A program made the translations under genes and the position numbers. The notes beneath the pieces were generated by a model. That model saw only the letters and a list, made by a program, of their open reading frames with translations. It made no database searches and was not told the origin of the DNA. A DNA stretch of 64,000 nucleotides from Arenicola marina (lineage: Eukaryota > Annelida > Polychaeta > Arenicolidae). The stretch lies in the NCBI GenBank assembly GCA_964019135.1, contig OZ025253.1:36010548-36074547 (forward strand). Reading direction: 5' to 3'. Positions 1-11,157 of the stretch are shown here, piece after piece (the stretch's first letter is position 1; the number at the start of each line of letters is the position of its first letter).

Positions 1-935
1 ATATTGCTTTAAAAGCCTAGATTATCAATGTGGTGCTTGATTTTAAACCTCTTCAGTGGAATGTGATATTGGTGCAGATGACACGCTGTTTTAACTAATC
101 ATATTATGGAATGTCATATTGTTTCACTGCAAGGGCCTGCCTACGATTTGTATATTCGCGCCTCTATAACGAAACGGTTACTTCCAATGGGTGTTAGGAC
201 TGTTCCGTCAGTGCACCTACTGTATGAGCTGTCATGTTTATACATGTAACCCTGAAGTGAAATTGAATAGATTAAGCACCAAAGTTTAACCTTCCCGAAT
301 TCATCGGTGCATGCTGGTGAAATACCCACAACCGTCACCGGGATGTGTGCGTATGTGTGTATGTGTGTATGTGGGGATGGGGTGGGGGTTGGGGAGGGGG
401 GGTAGGTAGGTTGTGTAGTCTCGCTAACCAAAGTCAGATTGCTGAGTGTTATCACGTCGACCCGGCGTCACCGTCTGTCTCAAGTGGTGTTGCCAGTATA
501 ATAATGCATCACATAGTTAAAAAGAACACATTTCAGAGTGTCTGAAGGTGTTTCTCAATTTAGTGATCTAGGATGGGCGGTAGTAATACTGATATATGGA
601 TGCCACTTCAGACATATACGTAAGTGTAGACCAGATGTTTTATTAAGGGAAAAGACATGCGGTGTACCCAGCATTTTAATGAGGGTTTAACCTCTCAGAG
701 CCTGTACCGCTATTGGTTTATTATACAGAGCTCCTCCATGCCACACGTGGCATTATGCGCGTGACGCACTGCCATCCATCGCGATTGACGAATTGCTAAC
801 CTCAGGACTTTAAAAGTAAATAAGAACATATGGCCATATAAGTAGGAAAACTCTCTTTCTGCTCATGGTGGCTAAGTGATTTGTACGATATTGCCCCTAT
901 ATTGTTCGGAGAGAATGTTGGAGAGGACCATGAAA
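1..935. other. Non-coding stretch with a G/T-rich tract
   Basis: No convincing gene is visible. Around 340-410 there is a simple GTGTGTAT/GGGGTGGGG tract; the proline-rich reading frame opposite it is a translation of low-complexity DNA. The rest is mixed-composition sequence without recognisable signals. Confidence 0.6.
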
Positions 936-939
936 GGCC

Positions 940-1590
940 GGACACGGGGTACGGTGAACGTTGTGGGATGGAGTGATTGGTGGAAAAGGTATTGTGACTG
1001 ATGTGATGTGGGGTGGAGTGATGGGTAAAAAGGGTATGGTGAGTGATGTGGTGTGGGGTTGTGTGATGGGTGGAGAGGGTATGGTGAGTGATGTGGGGTG
1101 GCGTGATGGGTGGAGAGGGTATGGTGAGTGATGTGGCGTGGAGTGGAGTGATGGGTGGAGAGGGTATGGTGAGAGATGTGAGGTGGAGTGATGGGTAGAA
1201 AGGGTATGGGGAGTGATGTGGTGTGGGGGGCAGCGATTGGTGGAGAGGGTATGGTGAGTGATGCAAGGTGAGTGGAGTGATGGGTGGAGAGAGTATGGTG
1301 AGTGATGTGAGGTGGAGTGATGGGTGGAGAGGGTATGGTGAGTGATGTGGGGTGGAGGAGAGTGATGGGTGGAGAGGGTATTGTGAGCGGTGTGGGGTGG
1401 CGTGATGGGTGGAGAGGCTATGGTGAGCGGGGGTGGGGTGATGTGATGGGTGGAGAGGGTATGGTGATCGGGTTGGGGGTGGCATGATGGGTGGAGAGGG
1501 CTTGGTGAGCGGGGTGGGTGATGTGATGGGTGTAGAGGGCATGAAGATAGCGGTGGGGTGGCGTGATGGGTGAGGAGGGTATGGTGTACT
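940..1590. repeat. G-rich minisatellite, period about 40-44 bp
   Basis: The core GGGTGGAGAGGGTATGGTGA recurs through the tract, joined by GTGATGTGGGGTGG-like spacers. Spacing between cores is about 41-44 bp in the middle, and units lose regularity toward both ends. The two long Pro/Ser/His-rich open frames on the minus strand exist only because the repeat lacks stops in those frames; they have the repeat's period and no domain, so they are not called as genes. The G-rich strand could form G-quadruplex-like structures. Confidence 0.9.
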
Positions 1591-2295
1591 CCAACATACA
1601 CCTTTTTACCAGGGAACCAGCCAGGCGAAAGGTATGAGGCCCTACGTTGGGTTCACTAACATCGGGTGGAACGTGTGCAATATGTACGGAGTGAATCAGC
1701 GGTTACATCATTACGGACAGGAACGTTCTGGATACTGGGTTTCAGCACGTGCTGTTATATCACGGTTCAAGAATATTCAGCGTTCCTTGAGCGCATATTA
1801 ATCCTGATACAGATAAAAACCGGTGGAATATATTTCCCAACTATTGATAGACCAAGGAACCAAAGGTGAAAGTACAAAAGTGAGTACAACGATGGTGTTG
1901 AACAGTGTGCAACAGTTGACATAGTCAGCACACGTGATATATGGGGAAGAAGTGGGGGAAACCTGCTCTGAATCGCGAATCCCCAAGAATTAGGGAAAGC
2001 AATTTGCAGTAAATGGCAGTAAATGGGGAAACGCATATGTCTAAGAATTTCTGAATGCCCATCGCGGACATCGGAAAAGGTATCCCGTCCCTCTCATATA
2101 TGGCAGAGAGGAGTGAGGCATGCCCCAGCCCCCCCCCCCCCCTCCATGCTGATATATAACTTATAGTCCGTGAGCCAGGGCCTTCAAATCTTGAAGTTGA
2201 ATACCAAATCGAGGGACAAGGCGCCACTGTGGTTTTTTAGATTGCCTGGCACATCAAGAGTATGAAATAATGTGATGGACTTGAGTAGTATACAG
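1591..2295. other. Non-coding stretch
   Basis: Mixed-composition DNA with a poly-C run near 2130. Short open frames here have no recognisable domain. Nothing else is seen. Confidence 0.5.
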
Positions 2296-2660
2296 CTAAA
2301 TATCTTTTGGCCGCCATTTCCAAAAATGGCGGCCATAAACTTGCGCAATATATATCTTGGCGGATTCAGAATATGCTGCAGAGCAAATATACGTTCTGTT
2401 ACGATATGAGGTAGAAAATCCTGAAACAAAATCAGTTTTCGCAGGCAAAGCCAATTTTCCTTAATTCGGCGGCCATTTTGAAAATGACGGTCAAAAACGT
2501 TTGCAAAATATATCTTGGCAGATGCTGATCTTTTTACTGGGCAAATATACGTAACTTCTATCACGACTTGAGGCAGAAAATCTTGAAACAAAATCGTTTT
2601 TCGGAGGAAAAGCAAATTTTTCTGCTTTCCGCGGCCATTTTTAAAGTGGCGGCCAAAAAG
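2296..2660. repeat. Tandem duplication (~165 bp) with GGCGGCC palindromes
   Basis: Two diverged copies (about 2300-2470 and 2470-2645) share the order: GGCGGCCATTTT-type motif, GCAAAATATATCTTGGC-like motif, GCAAATATACGT, a GAGGYAGAAAATC motif, GAAACAAAATC, then another GGCGGCC. At 2309-2334 an 11-bp perfect inverted repeat (GGCCGCCATTT / AAATGGCGGCC, 4-base loop) forms a strong hairpin. The repeat looks like part of a non-coding mobile element, but no target duplication was found. Confidence 0.7.
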
Positions 2661-3030
2661 ATATTTAGCTGTTCACTCATATACATGTGTTTAGATCTCA
2701 TAAACATTTGACTAGATTTTATACGCATTTGACATGATTTATTACAGAAAAATAGTCTAAAATCTTTTGATTAGGTACAGTATTAAACAGGTGTCTTAAA
2801 TCTGTTGTTTGGTGATATTCATCCCTAGTTTGTCAACGCACATCAAGAGACTGTGCTCCACTTTCAGGGGTTCCTGACAGGGAACACATTCTGGAGGTGG
2901 AGATAGCAAAGGGTGAGGTAAATATGTCCAATTCGGAGTCTCCGAATGACAACGTCCCTCCGCCTACCGCGGATTTATGGCCGTTTGGTACCCACAGTAG
3001 GCTGAAGCCGTTCTAATTTGTTGTGAGAAC
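2661..3030. other. Non-coding stretch
   Basis: AT-rich sequence between the palindromic duplication and the RNase H fragment. It may include decayed sequence of the same LINE, but no motif supports that. Confidence 0.4.
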
Positions 3031-3037
3031 TTTCATG

Positions 3038-3476
3038 CTAGGACGACTGCCAACCTTCCTTTATTATATTATGTTTGTACGGCTTCAAGTCTGGGTATGG
3101 ACACTGGACTGGCAAGACATTGTCATTCAAGGCCTCTTTGGCGGCAGCATTTGCTAGACTATTTCCGTCTATGCCTATATGGCTAGGGATCAAGCAGAAA
3201 ACTACCGCCTTCCTATTGCATATCAAATTATTGCACTTTATAAGTATATCTTGTATTAAGGGATTTTCATATTTCCGATATTCTATGGCTTTTATACATG
3301 ATAGGGAATCTGAGTATATGATAAATTTGCCATGTAGTGAATTTTCTGTATGATATATTTGTCATGTAGTGAGTTTTCTGAATGATATATTTGTCATGTA
3401 GTGAGTTTTCTATATATTCAAGTGTCATTATTAGAGCCACTGATTCGGCGGTGTATATAGAACATTGGTCTGGGAG
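3038..3476 (-). pseudogene. LINE-type retrotransposon RNase H domain, degenerate fragment
   Basis: Read on the minus strand, this resembles the RNase H domain that follows reverse transcriptase in some LINEs (I/Jockey-like groups). In order: CSIYTAESVALIMTLEYIE (3463 downward; the E of TAE is a usual active-site acid), KFIIYSDSLSCIKAIEY (SDS holds the second Asp), and FCLIPSHIGIDGN followed by SLANAAAKEA, the family's IPSHxGIxGNxxAD block. The last usual Asp is Asn here. The domain lies in two frames because a 32-bp unit is present nearly three times between the first and second blocks. No reverse transcriptase was found beside it. It is a dead fragment; the exact LINE clade cannot be told. 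Confidence 0.75.
3331..3412. repeat. 32-bp tandem triplication inside the RNase H fragment
   Basis: Copies begin at 3331, 3363 and 3395, each starting CATGTAGTGARTTTTCTG; the third is partial. Two extra 32-bp copies add 64 nt, which is not a multiple of three and breaks the RNase H reading frame. Confidence 0.85.
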
Positions 3477-3731
3477 ACAGTTGTTGCACTGGTTCTTACC
3501 AGAACTGCTCATGCTTTTGAACCTATTTGACACGTGTATATATAAATATTTGGAGACATATATCAATTGCTAGCTCATATAGATCTAAATCATTAAGTAG
3601 AATAAGTCTTACATAGGCTTTTATTTATGTAGTTTATAACTCAGATCATCAAATCATATATTAGAATTCAAGTTATATTTGTCAAAACAAATCTGATGAT
3701 TACACAAATGTGGATATTCAGAATTGCATAG

Positions 3732-4596
3732 TAATTTAGCAAATTGATACCAAGAGGGCTGACATAGACCTATAAAGCCAATGCCATGTATTCTGGAATG
3801 TTGCAAATTCTATAGTCCAACATTAGCACTATACTTATAAACTATGTATATTTCCAATTAGTTATATCAATGATTAGTTTTTTATTTAATACTGCTAGGC
3901 CATGGGCTAATTAGTATATATAGGAATTTTAAGTGCCGGTACATGTGTGTATCCATTTACATAGCAATATCATGCTATCTAAACAAAGTGCTACTAACAT
4001 TTTACCTTCATAACATCATGCAGAGTGCTATCTCTATCAATTTCAACTATCATTTTTTTGTAATAGACTGAATCAAAAATGTCATAATTAAGAAGCCCAC
4101 TGTTGAAGTATCTGCTTTTTGTAAACAAATGTATAATGTTTTGGTTTACCTGAATTTAACTCTGAGATAACAGATATGAGTATGATTCACATGATTACTT
4201 AACATCAACAAACCTTGAAAGTATGTATGTTTAAATTACAAGATGACATAAATAATTTAGCAAAATGACACAACCAGGGCTGGCATATACCTATGAAGCC
4301 AATGCCATGTATTCTTGAATGTTACATTTTCTATGATCCAACATTAGCCCTATTCTTATAGACTATCTATATTTCCAATTAGTTATATCAATCATTAGCT
4401 TTTTATTTAATACTGTTAGGCCATGGGTATAGTATATACAGAAATTTAAGTATCGGTACATATGTGTATCCATTTACATGGCAATATCATACAACATGAG
4501 TTAGGCTATCTAGACAAAATGCTGTTAACAGTTAACCTTCGTAACAGCATATGTATTACGCTGAATCAAAAATGTCTTAAGTATGAAGCCTATTGT
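3732..4596. repeat. AT-rich tandem repeat, period ~520 bp, copies 1 and 2 (5' part)
   Basis: The sequence from TAATTTAGCAAA at 3732 is repeated from 4252: both copies share CCAATGCCATGTATTCT, TTCCAATTAGTTATATCAAT and TAGGCCATGGG in the same order, then GCAATATCAT and CTGAATCAAAAATGTC. Copy 1 runs on into TTGAAGTATCTGC at about 4102. Copy 2 stops at 4596, and its continuation (TTGAAGTATCAG) reappears at 16487, so the 11.9-kb block between is an insertion. No coding potential is seen. Confidence 0.8.
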
Positions 4597-6980
4597 CATG
4601 ACGAAAATTTTCAATTTTCGTCATATGTCGGTCGGTCGTGTTTGTTTGTTATGACGAAAATTTTCAATTTTCGTCATACGTCGGTCGGTCGTGTTTGTAT
4701 GTTTCTACATATATATATGTGTATGTATGAATGTCTGTTTCAAGCAAAAACGGAAAGTCCTCTTATGGCCTAACCACTGCATGTATCGGTTCGCAGTCTT
4801 CAGTGCCTAATAGCTACGCAATAGGGCTACAACATATTTATCACGCAGATCAAAAGGTCAAAGGTCAAGGTCACAGCGATTTTTTTGAAAAAATAACTAA
4901 AAACGCTTATATCTCCGTAAATATTGAAGCTAAAGATCTCTGGTTAGTTTCATAATGTGCTACCCCCCAAGGCGCAGTTTTCGTATATTGTTCACTTTTT
5001 GATGCATAATACTCATTTTTGAGCAAAACGAGGTCATAGGTTTTGCGGAAAACGTACTAAATGACCTCTGTCAGTTTTCTCGCTTTTGGGCAGATTTGCC
5101 ATCAAGCTATCGCTATGATATTCTAATATGCCATAGAAATATATATTGAGATGAGTTGTGTCGAATCTTAGAGTTCTCTGACGCGTCACGTGACGTCACG
5201 ATGACGTCACTTTTGATACTTAAAATAACCCGGAGCAAATAGTGACGTCACAGGATTTTTTTGAAATTTGGCCAATGGTGAAAGATACGGCTTTTTGGTG
5301 TTAGCAGAGGCTCCCACGGGTGTCCTGTTCAAGGCATCACACAATGCTTGCAACTGTGGATGGATAATACTAAGGTGAGTCATAATCTGTCAACATGGTT
5401 CCATAGCCACATTACTTTTCGGTATATAGTCGAAATCGTTTAACATGGGATCCTATGGGAAAAAATGAACTTGATCAAATATGACCTACTTCCGCTCAAG
5501 CTATTTCAGTCTCCTTCGCCACACAGTGAGATAATATCACCGTAAAGCAAGTTATAAGAAAAACACGGCGATATCTGTATTACTTTTTGTTTCCATGGCA
5601 ACGAAGCCACTGGCCTAATGATAAACATACAGATTCTTGCCATTGAAAGAAAAATCGTCAAAAATCAGATAAAAATTGCTAAAATTGCATTCTTTTCACC
5701 AACTAGTTACCAATAAGCATCTACAGATTACTTAATGCTTCAATCAGGCGGATGTTGCTCAGTTATGGCGCTAGAGCGCTTCAAAGTGGGACGACACCTT
5801 TGCGGGGCTACCAATGATGAGTGAATGGAGATTGTGTCCATCTTTAAAACAACGTCAAGATTAGGCAAAGAACATGCCAGAGCTGTGATCTTTACGCCAA
5901 ACGGTAGGAACCATTGATCGGCAGAGAACTAGTAAAAGAAACAAATGAGTTGCTATATCACTTCGCATGCAGTGTTCTTTGTTCTTGTCCTAGGTCTCCG
6001 TGTTTCCGCAATGATGAACTAATGCAACTTTTGGCCATTTCGTCAAGCCATAGCTGAAGGACTATTCTTTCTATCGCCTAGCTCTTCAATCGAATAAGTT
6101 GTGGCAATAAACCTTGGCGTATTGCCACTTGGACGTTGTCGTGCGTCACGTCATAACGTCACTATGACGTCATGACGTCACACATCTTACGTAAGTTATT
6201 ACTCAGCTATTATAAGGTATGGCGACTTTCGGGTCGCTTGGCGTTGCAGGTCGTGTTCAGGGACAGTTTGTGCCGTGTGTAACCTTTTTGGCGCAGGTGA
6301 TAAGTATGTATCAAAAATGACGTCATAGCTAACGTGCTCCTACAAAATGTTGGGTTTGCTTTATTTTCAGCCACTTTAGCAATAGCTGTCATATCCCGAG
6401 TTGATAAGTAGACGTATTAAAGAAATAGAAGCCATCTTGAGCCTTTGCGCAAACGTCAAATGACGTCATGTCACGTCACGATGACGTATTATTAGATAAA
6501 AAGTTAAATTCGTAGCGCCATTCATAATGAGTCAAGCAATCGCTCTTGAGAACAAAATTTCATGTTCACTTAAACGCGTCGTCTTCAGAGACACCTATGG
6601 CGAGGGGGCTAAGTGTGCGTCAACGTCATAGCTTACGTGCTCCTACGAAAGTTTGGGCCTGGTTGATGTTCAGCTAATTTGGCAATAGCTACCATCACCC
6701 ACAAGTTCATGAGTTCACTCATGATTTCGTAAGTAGGTATGCTTAACGAAATAGAAGCCATCGCGAATATTGTCGTGATCGTCAAATGAAGTTCGTGAAA
6801 TCACGATCGAAGACAAAATAAATAAAAGATATGAAAGTACCGTTAATATTGCTTCAAGAGAAGCGCCTATAAGGCCCTTTAGCCAAAATTGGCCCTGACG
6901 ACGCGTAACGTCGCCATTAATACAGCTTCCAAATGTACTTATGTAATTTCGTCTTCGACCTATGGTCGAATATCTCTTGT
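4597..6980 (+). repeat. Helentron-like unit 1
   Basis: About 2.38 kb. It opens with two copies of a ~50-bp module containing the palindrome TGACGAAAATT/AATTTTCGTCA plus GTCGGTCGGTCGTGTTTG (4598-4646 and 4650-4698). A short TA/TG tract follows, then GCAAAAACGGAAAGTC at about 4743, the AGGTCA cluster at 4855-4873, TGACGTCA-type clusters near 5182-5212, 6143-6183 and 6452-6490, and the terminal hairpin at 6955-6969. Units 1-4 align over most of their length apart from the 5' modules and a variable region near the 3' end. Confidence 0.8.
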
Positions 6981-9246
6981 TATGACGAAAATTTTCAATT
7001 TTCGTCATATGTCGGTCGGTCGTGTTTGCTATGACGAAAACTTTCAATTTTCGTCATATGTCGGTCGGTCGTGTTTGTTTTTTTGTTTCTATATATTTAT
7101 ATATATATATATATATATATATGTATGACTGTTTCACGCAAAAACGGGAAGTATCCTTGTGGCCTAACGGCTGCATGTATCGGTTCGCAGTCTTCAGTAC
7201 CTAATAGCTACGCAAAAGGGTCACAACATTCTCGTCATCCAGGTCGAAAGGTTAAAGGTCAAGGTCACAGCGATTTAAAAAAAAAAATAAAAACGTTCAT
7301 TACTCCGTAAATATTGAAGCTAGAGATCTCTAGTTAGTTTCAAAATGTGCTACCCTCTAAGACGCAGTTTTCGTATATTGATCACTTTTTGATGCGTAAT
7401 ACTCATTTTCGAGCAAAATGAGGTCATAGGTTTAGCGGAAAACGCAATAAATGACCTCTGTCGGTTGTTTCGCTTTTTGACACATTTATCATCATACTAT
7501 CGCTATGTTGTTCTAACATGTCATGGAAATATGAATTGAGACGACTTGTGTCGAATCTTAGAGTTTTCTGAGGCGTCACGTGACGTCACGATGACGTCAC
7601 TTTTGGTACTTACAAAACATCTTCACAAATCGGAAAAAAATCATAGAAATGCGCAACTGATGTCATGTTGTAGATAATGTAATTCCTCGTATAGCTGCAA
7701 ACTAAAAACGGTACGTTCCTATCTTACTTCCGGTTCCAGGGCCGACGGCAGTTCTCTATGGGACTTCCCATGTTAAAGCGCTGTATCTTTAGGCGGGGAA
7801 AAATGTTTTGTCGTGTATTTCACAAGTGCCTCCATCAAGAAACACCGCGATTTTTTCCTTAGTTAAACATGATACATCGTATTCACAACGTTTAGTATAT
7901 GCAATCGGAGCAAAAAGTGACGTCACAGGATTTTTTTGAAATTTGGCCCATGGTGAAAGATACGGCTTTTTGGTGTTAGCAGAGGCTCCCACGGGTATCC
8001 TATTCAAGCCATCATTCAATGCTTGCAGCTGTGGATGGATAATACGAAGCTGAGTCATAATCCGTAAACATGGTGACATAGCATTAATACTTTTCGCTAT
8101 ATAGTCGACATCGTTTAACATTGGATCCTATGGGCAAAAATAAACTTGAGTGAATATGACCTGCTTCCGCTCAAACGATTTCAGTGTCCTTCGCCACAAA
8201 TTGAGGTACTATCATGGCAAAGCAAGCTATAAGAAGAACACGGCGATCTCGATATTACTTTTTGTTTCCATGGCAAAGAAGCCACTGGCCTAATGATAAA
8301 CATACAGATTGTGGCCATTTAAAGAAAAATCGCCAAAAACCAGATACAAATGATAAAATTGCAATCTTTTCGCCAACTAGTTGTCAATAAACATCTTCAG
8401 ATCACTTAGTGCTTTAATCAGGCGGAGGTTGTCTAGTTTTGGCGCTAGCGCGCTCCGAAGTGGGACGACACCTTCGCGGGCCGCCAATGATGAGTGAATG
8501 GAGATTGTGTCCATCTTGAAGAAATCGTCAAAAATAATAAAAACAAGCTGGAGCTGTGATGTTTGCGTCAAATGGTAGGGAACATTGATAGTCAGATAAA
8601 TAGTAAAAGAAAAAAATTAGTTGCTATATCACTTCGCCTACAGTGTTCTTTGTTGTTGTCGTCGGTCTCCGTGTTTCCGCAATGATAAGCTAATGCAATT
8701 TTTGGCCATTTCGCCAAGCCATAGCTGAAGGACTAACCTTTCTATCGCCTAGCTCTTTAATCGAATAAGTTGTGGCAGTAAAGCTTGGCATATTGCCACT
8801 TGGATGTTTTCGTGCGTCACGTCATAACGTCACTGTGACGTCATGACGTCACATATCTTACGTAGGCTATTACTCAGCTATTACAAGGTATGGCGACTTT
8901 TGGGTTGCTTGACGTTGCAGGTCGTGTTCAGGGACAGTTCGCGCGTGTGTAACTTTTTTGGCGCAGAGGATAAGTATGCGTCACAAATGACGTCATAGCT
9001 AACGTGGTCTTACGAAGTGGTGGGTTTGCTTTATTTTCAGCCACGTTGGCAATAGTTGTCATAGCCCGAGTTGATACGTAGGTATATTAAAGAAATAGAA
9101 GCCATCTTAAGCATTTTCGCGAACGTCAAATGACCTCATGTCGCGTCACGATGACGTATTATTAGATAAAATGTAAAATTCGTAGCGCCATTCATAATGA
9201 GTTAAGCAATCGCTCTTGAGAACAAAATTTCATGTTCACTTAAACT
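6981..9246 (+). repeat. Helentron-like unit 2 (5' part)
   Basis: It starts with two palindromic modules (6982-7028, 7030-7076) and a TA run at 7090-7122. Homology to units 1, 3 and 4 is clear up to about 9246 (CATGTTCACTTAAACTC), where the other units continue with GTCGTCTTCAGAGACAC. From there unit 2 is replaced by 1.9 kb of minisatellite and unique DNA, and its normal 3' hairpin end is missing. Confidence 0.8.
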
Positions 9247-9379
9247 CTAATATGGCATTAAATTGGCGGGCGGAAGATGCGTTACACGACGCGATCCTCA
9301 CGTCACCGGCACAAACAACGGTTTTACCTGTAATTCCGTTAATATCGGTTAATTGCTCATTGCACATGGCACATTGCTC

Positions 9380-9960
9380 AAAATAGAGCCTGCGGTGCGC
9401 ACGGTGTCGGATGAATGCGCTATATGGCTCAAATTTCCCGTTATAGGCGCTGTTTAGCCCGAATTGTCCCGTATGCGGGCTGTCTATCCAAAATTGCCCC
9501 CTATATGCGCTGTTCAGCTCAAATCGCCCTTTTATGTTCTCTATTTAGAATAAATTGCGCGTTACATGCGCTTTTTAACCGACAATTACCCGCTACATGC
9601 GCAATTTAGCCCAAATTGCTCGTTATACGCGCTGTTTAACCTAAATTGCCCCTTAGATGCCCAGTGTACCTAAAATTTCCTGTTATACTTGCTATTTAGC
9701 CCAAATTGCCAGTTATGTGCGATATTTAGCTCAAATTGCCCGCTGAAGGCTCTATTTGGCGAACCAAAAGCTATATTTTGCCAACAAAAAGCTCTATTTT
9801 GCCCGCAGAAAGCTCTATTTTTTCAACGGAAAGCTCTATTGGGCATAAGTTGCTATCCCAAGCCGCCAGCTATGCTGAATTGCCCTCTGAAGGCTATATT
9901 TGGCCCAACGAAAGCTCTATTTACCCTCGAATTGTAACTTAAGCGCTCTATTTTGGGCAA
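9380..9960. repeat. Minisatellite (~34 bp), expanded from a motif in the Helentron-like unit
   Basis: Degenerate repeats of GCGCTGTTTAGCCCAAATTG and relatives (GCTCTATTTTGCCC in the later half) run through the tract. Units 3 and 4 carry one to two copies of the same motif at the corresponding place (TTTAGCCCAAATTGCCC near 13690, TTTAGCCGAAATTGG near 13720, and near 16360-16400), and unit 1 has one (about 6880). The unit 2 tract therefore looks like a local expansion of an element-internal motif, not foreign DNA. Open frames across it are repeat artefacts. Confidence 0.75.
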
Positions 9961-10054
9961 ATTGTATGTGTAATGGCCTACTTAGTCAAATTTACTCACT
10001 AAAACTCATTTACTAAAATAATTTTGCTAGCTGAAACCTCTATTTGACCCAAAT

Positions 10055-10840
10055 TGTCAACTGAAGTCACTAATTGACCCCTCAGATCCCAATTTGACCC
10101 CTCAGATCGAGATTTGACCCCTCAAATCCAGGTTTGACCTCTCAGATCCAGATTTGACCTCTCAGATCCAGATTGACCCCTCATATCCAGATTGACACCT
10201 CAGATCCAGATTTGACCCCTCAGATCCAGATTTGACCCTCTGATCCAGATTGACCCCTCAGATCCAGATTTGACCTTTCATATCCAGATTTGACCTATCA
10301 GACCCAGATTGACCCCTCAGATCCCCGTTCGACCTGGACATCCACATTTGCCCTCTCAGATCCCGAAGAGTCATCTGGCATCCCCACTAGACCCGTCAGA
10401 CGCAGATTTATTCCGTCGGATCCAGATTGGACTCCTCTGATATGCAATATGATTCCTATTGACTTTCTCAGAACCTGATGGAAGCCGCCAGATAGAGATT
10501 TGACAACTAGGATTCAGATTGCCCCGTCGCATCCCTATTTGACCTTCAGATCCCGATTCGACCTTGGTGATCCTGACTGAACAGTGGTAATCCAGATTGG
10601 ACCCAACGAAACCAGCTTTGACCCGTCGTATACCAATGTGTCCCACGGATCCCGTTTCGAACCGTCGAATTCGACCCTGCACATCTCGATTTGTCCCACA
10701 CAGCCCTACTCGACCCATCAGATCCCTATTGGTCCCACGAATCCTGATTAGAGCTCCCGCATCCCTATTCGAAGACCCTGCGGACCGCCACTCGCGGAGG
10801 ACAGCCCAAAGCACCATCGATACACGCCTGATCACTTCAG
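10055..10840. repeat. 20-bp minisatellite with decay gradient
   Basis: The unit GATCCAGATTTGACCCCTCA is nearly perfect between about 10080 and 10320, then decays steadily toward 10840, where only GATCC.. and TTTGACCC..-like fragments remain. Reading frames on both strands through it follow the repeat and are not genes. Confidence 0.85.
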
Positions 10841-11157
10841 GGGGGTGATTTTTTTTAGTCCTCTAATGAATGACCAGTGGCCACGGTGATGTCAGCCCAA
10901 CACACACCCCCAGGAAATCCGGAAACAAAATTTGGGGAAAAATTCCACAAAAATGTCATGCAACGGCAATGTAAGAGACGACATTGGGCAACAATACACA
11001 CCATTTGGGCCACTAACTTTTCACTTCAAGCCAGGGGACCGAGCATATGTACTCAATGTACTGCAATCTAGAAATGGCCATAATTCCCTTAATACTCATC
11101 GTGGACGGTCGCAGTTTCGATCAACATGTTCAGATAGACACGCTCTTTGACATGAAG
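10841..11157. other. Unique DNA between the minisatellite and unit 3
   Basis: About 317 bp with no clear match to the repeat units. GATTTTCGTCATC at 11160 looks like a remnant of the right arm of the unit's 5' palindrome, so unit 3 seems to have lost its normal start here. Confidence 0.4.

Noticed and set aside
802..1601. Two long Pro/Ser/His-rich ORFs on the minus strand
   Set aside because: They translate the minisatellite in two frames at once; the periodicity follows the DNA repeat, with no domain.
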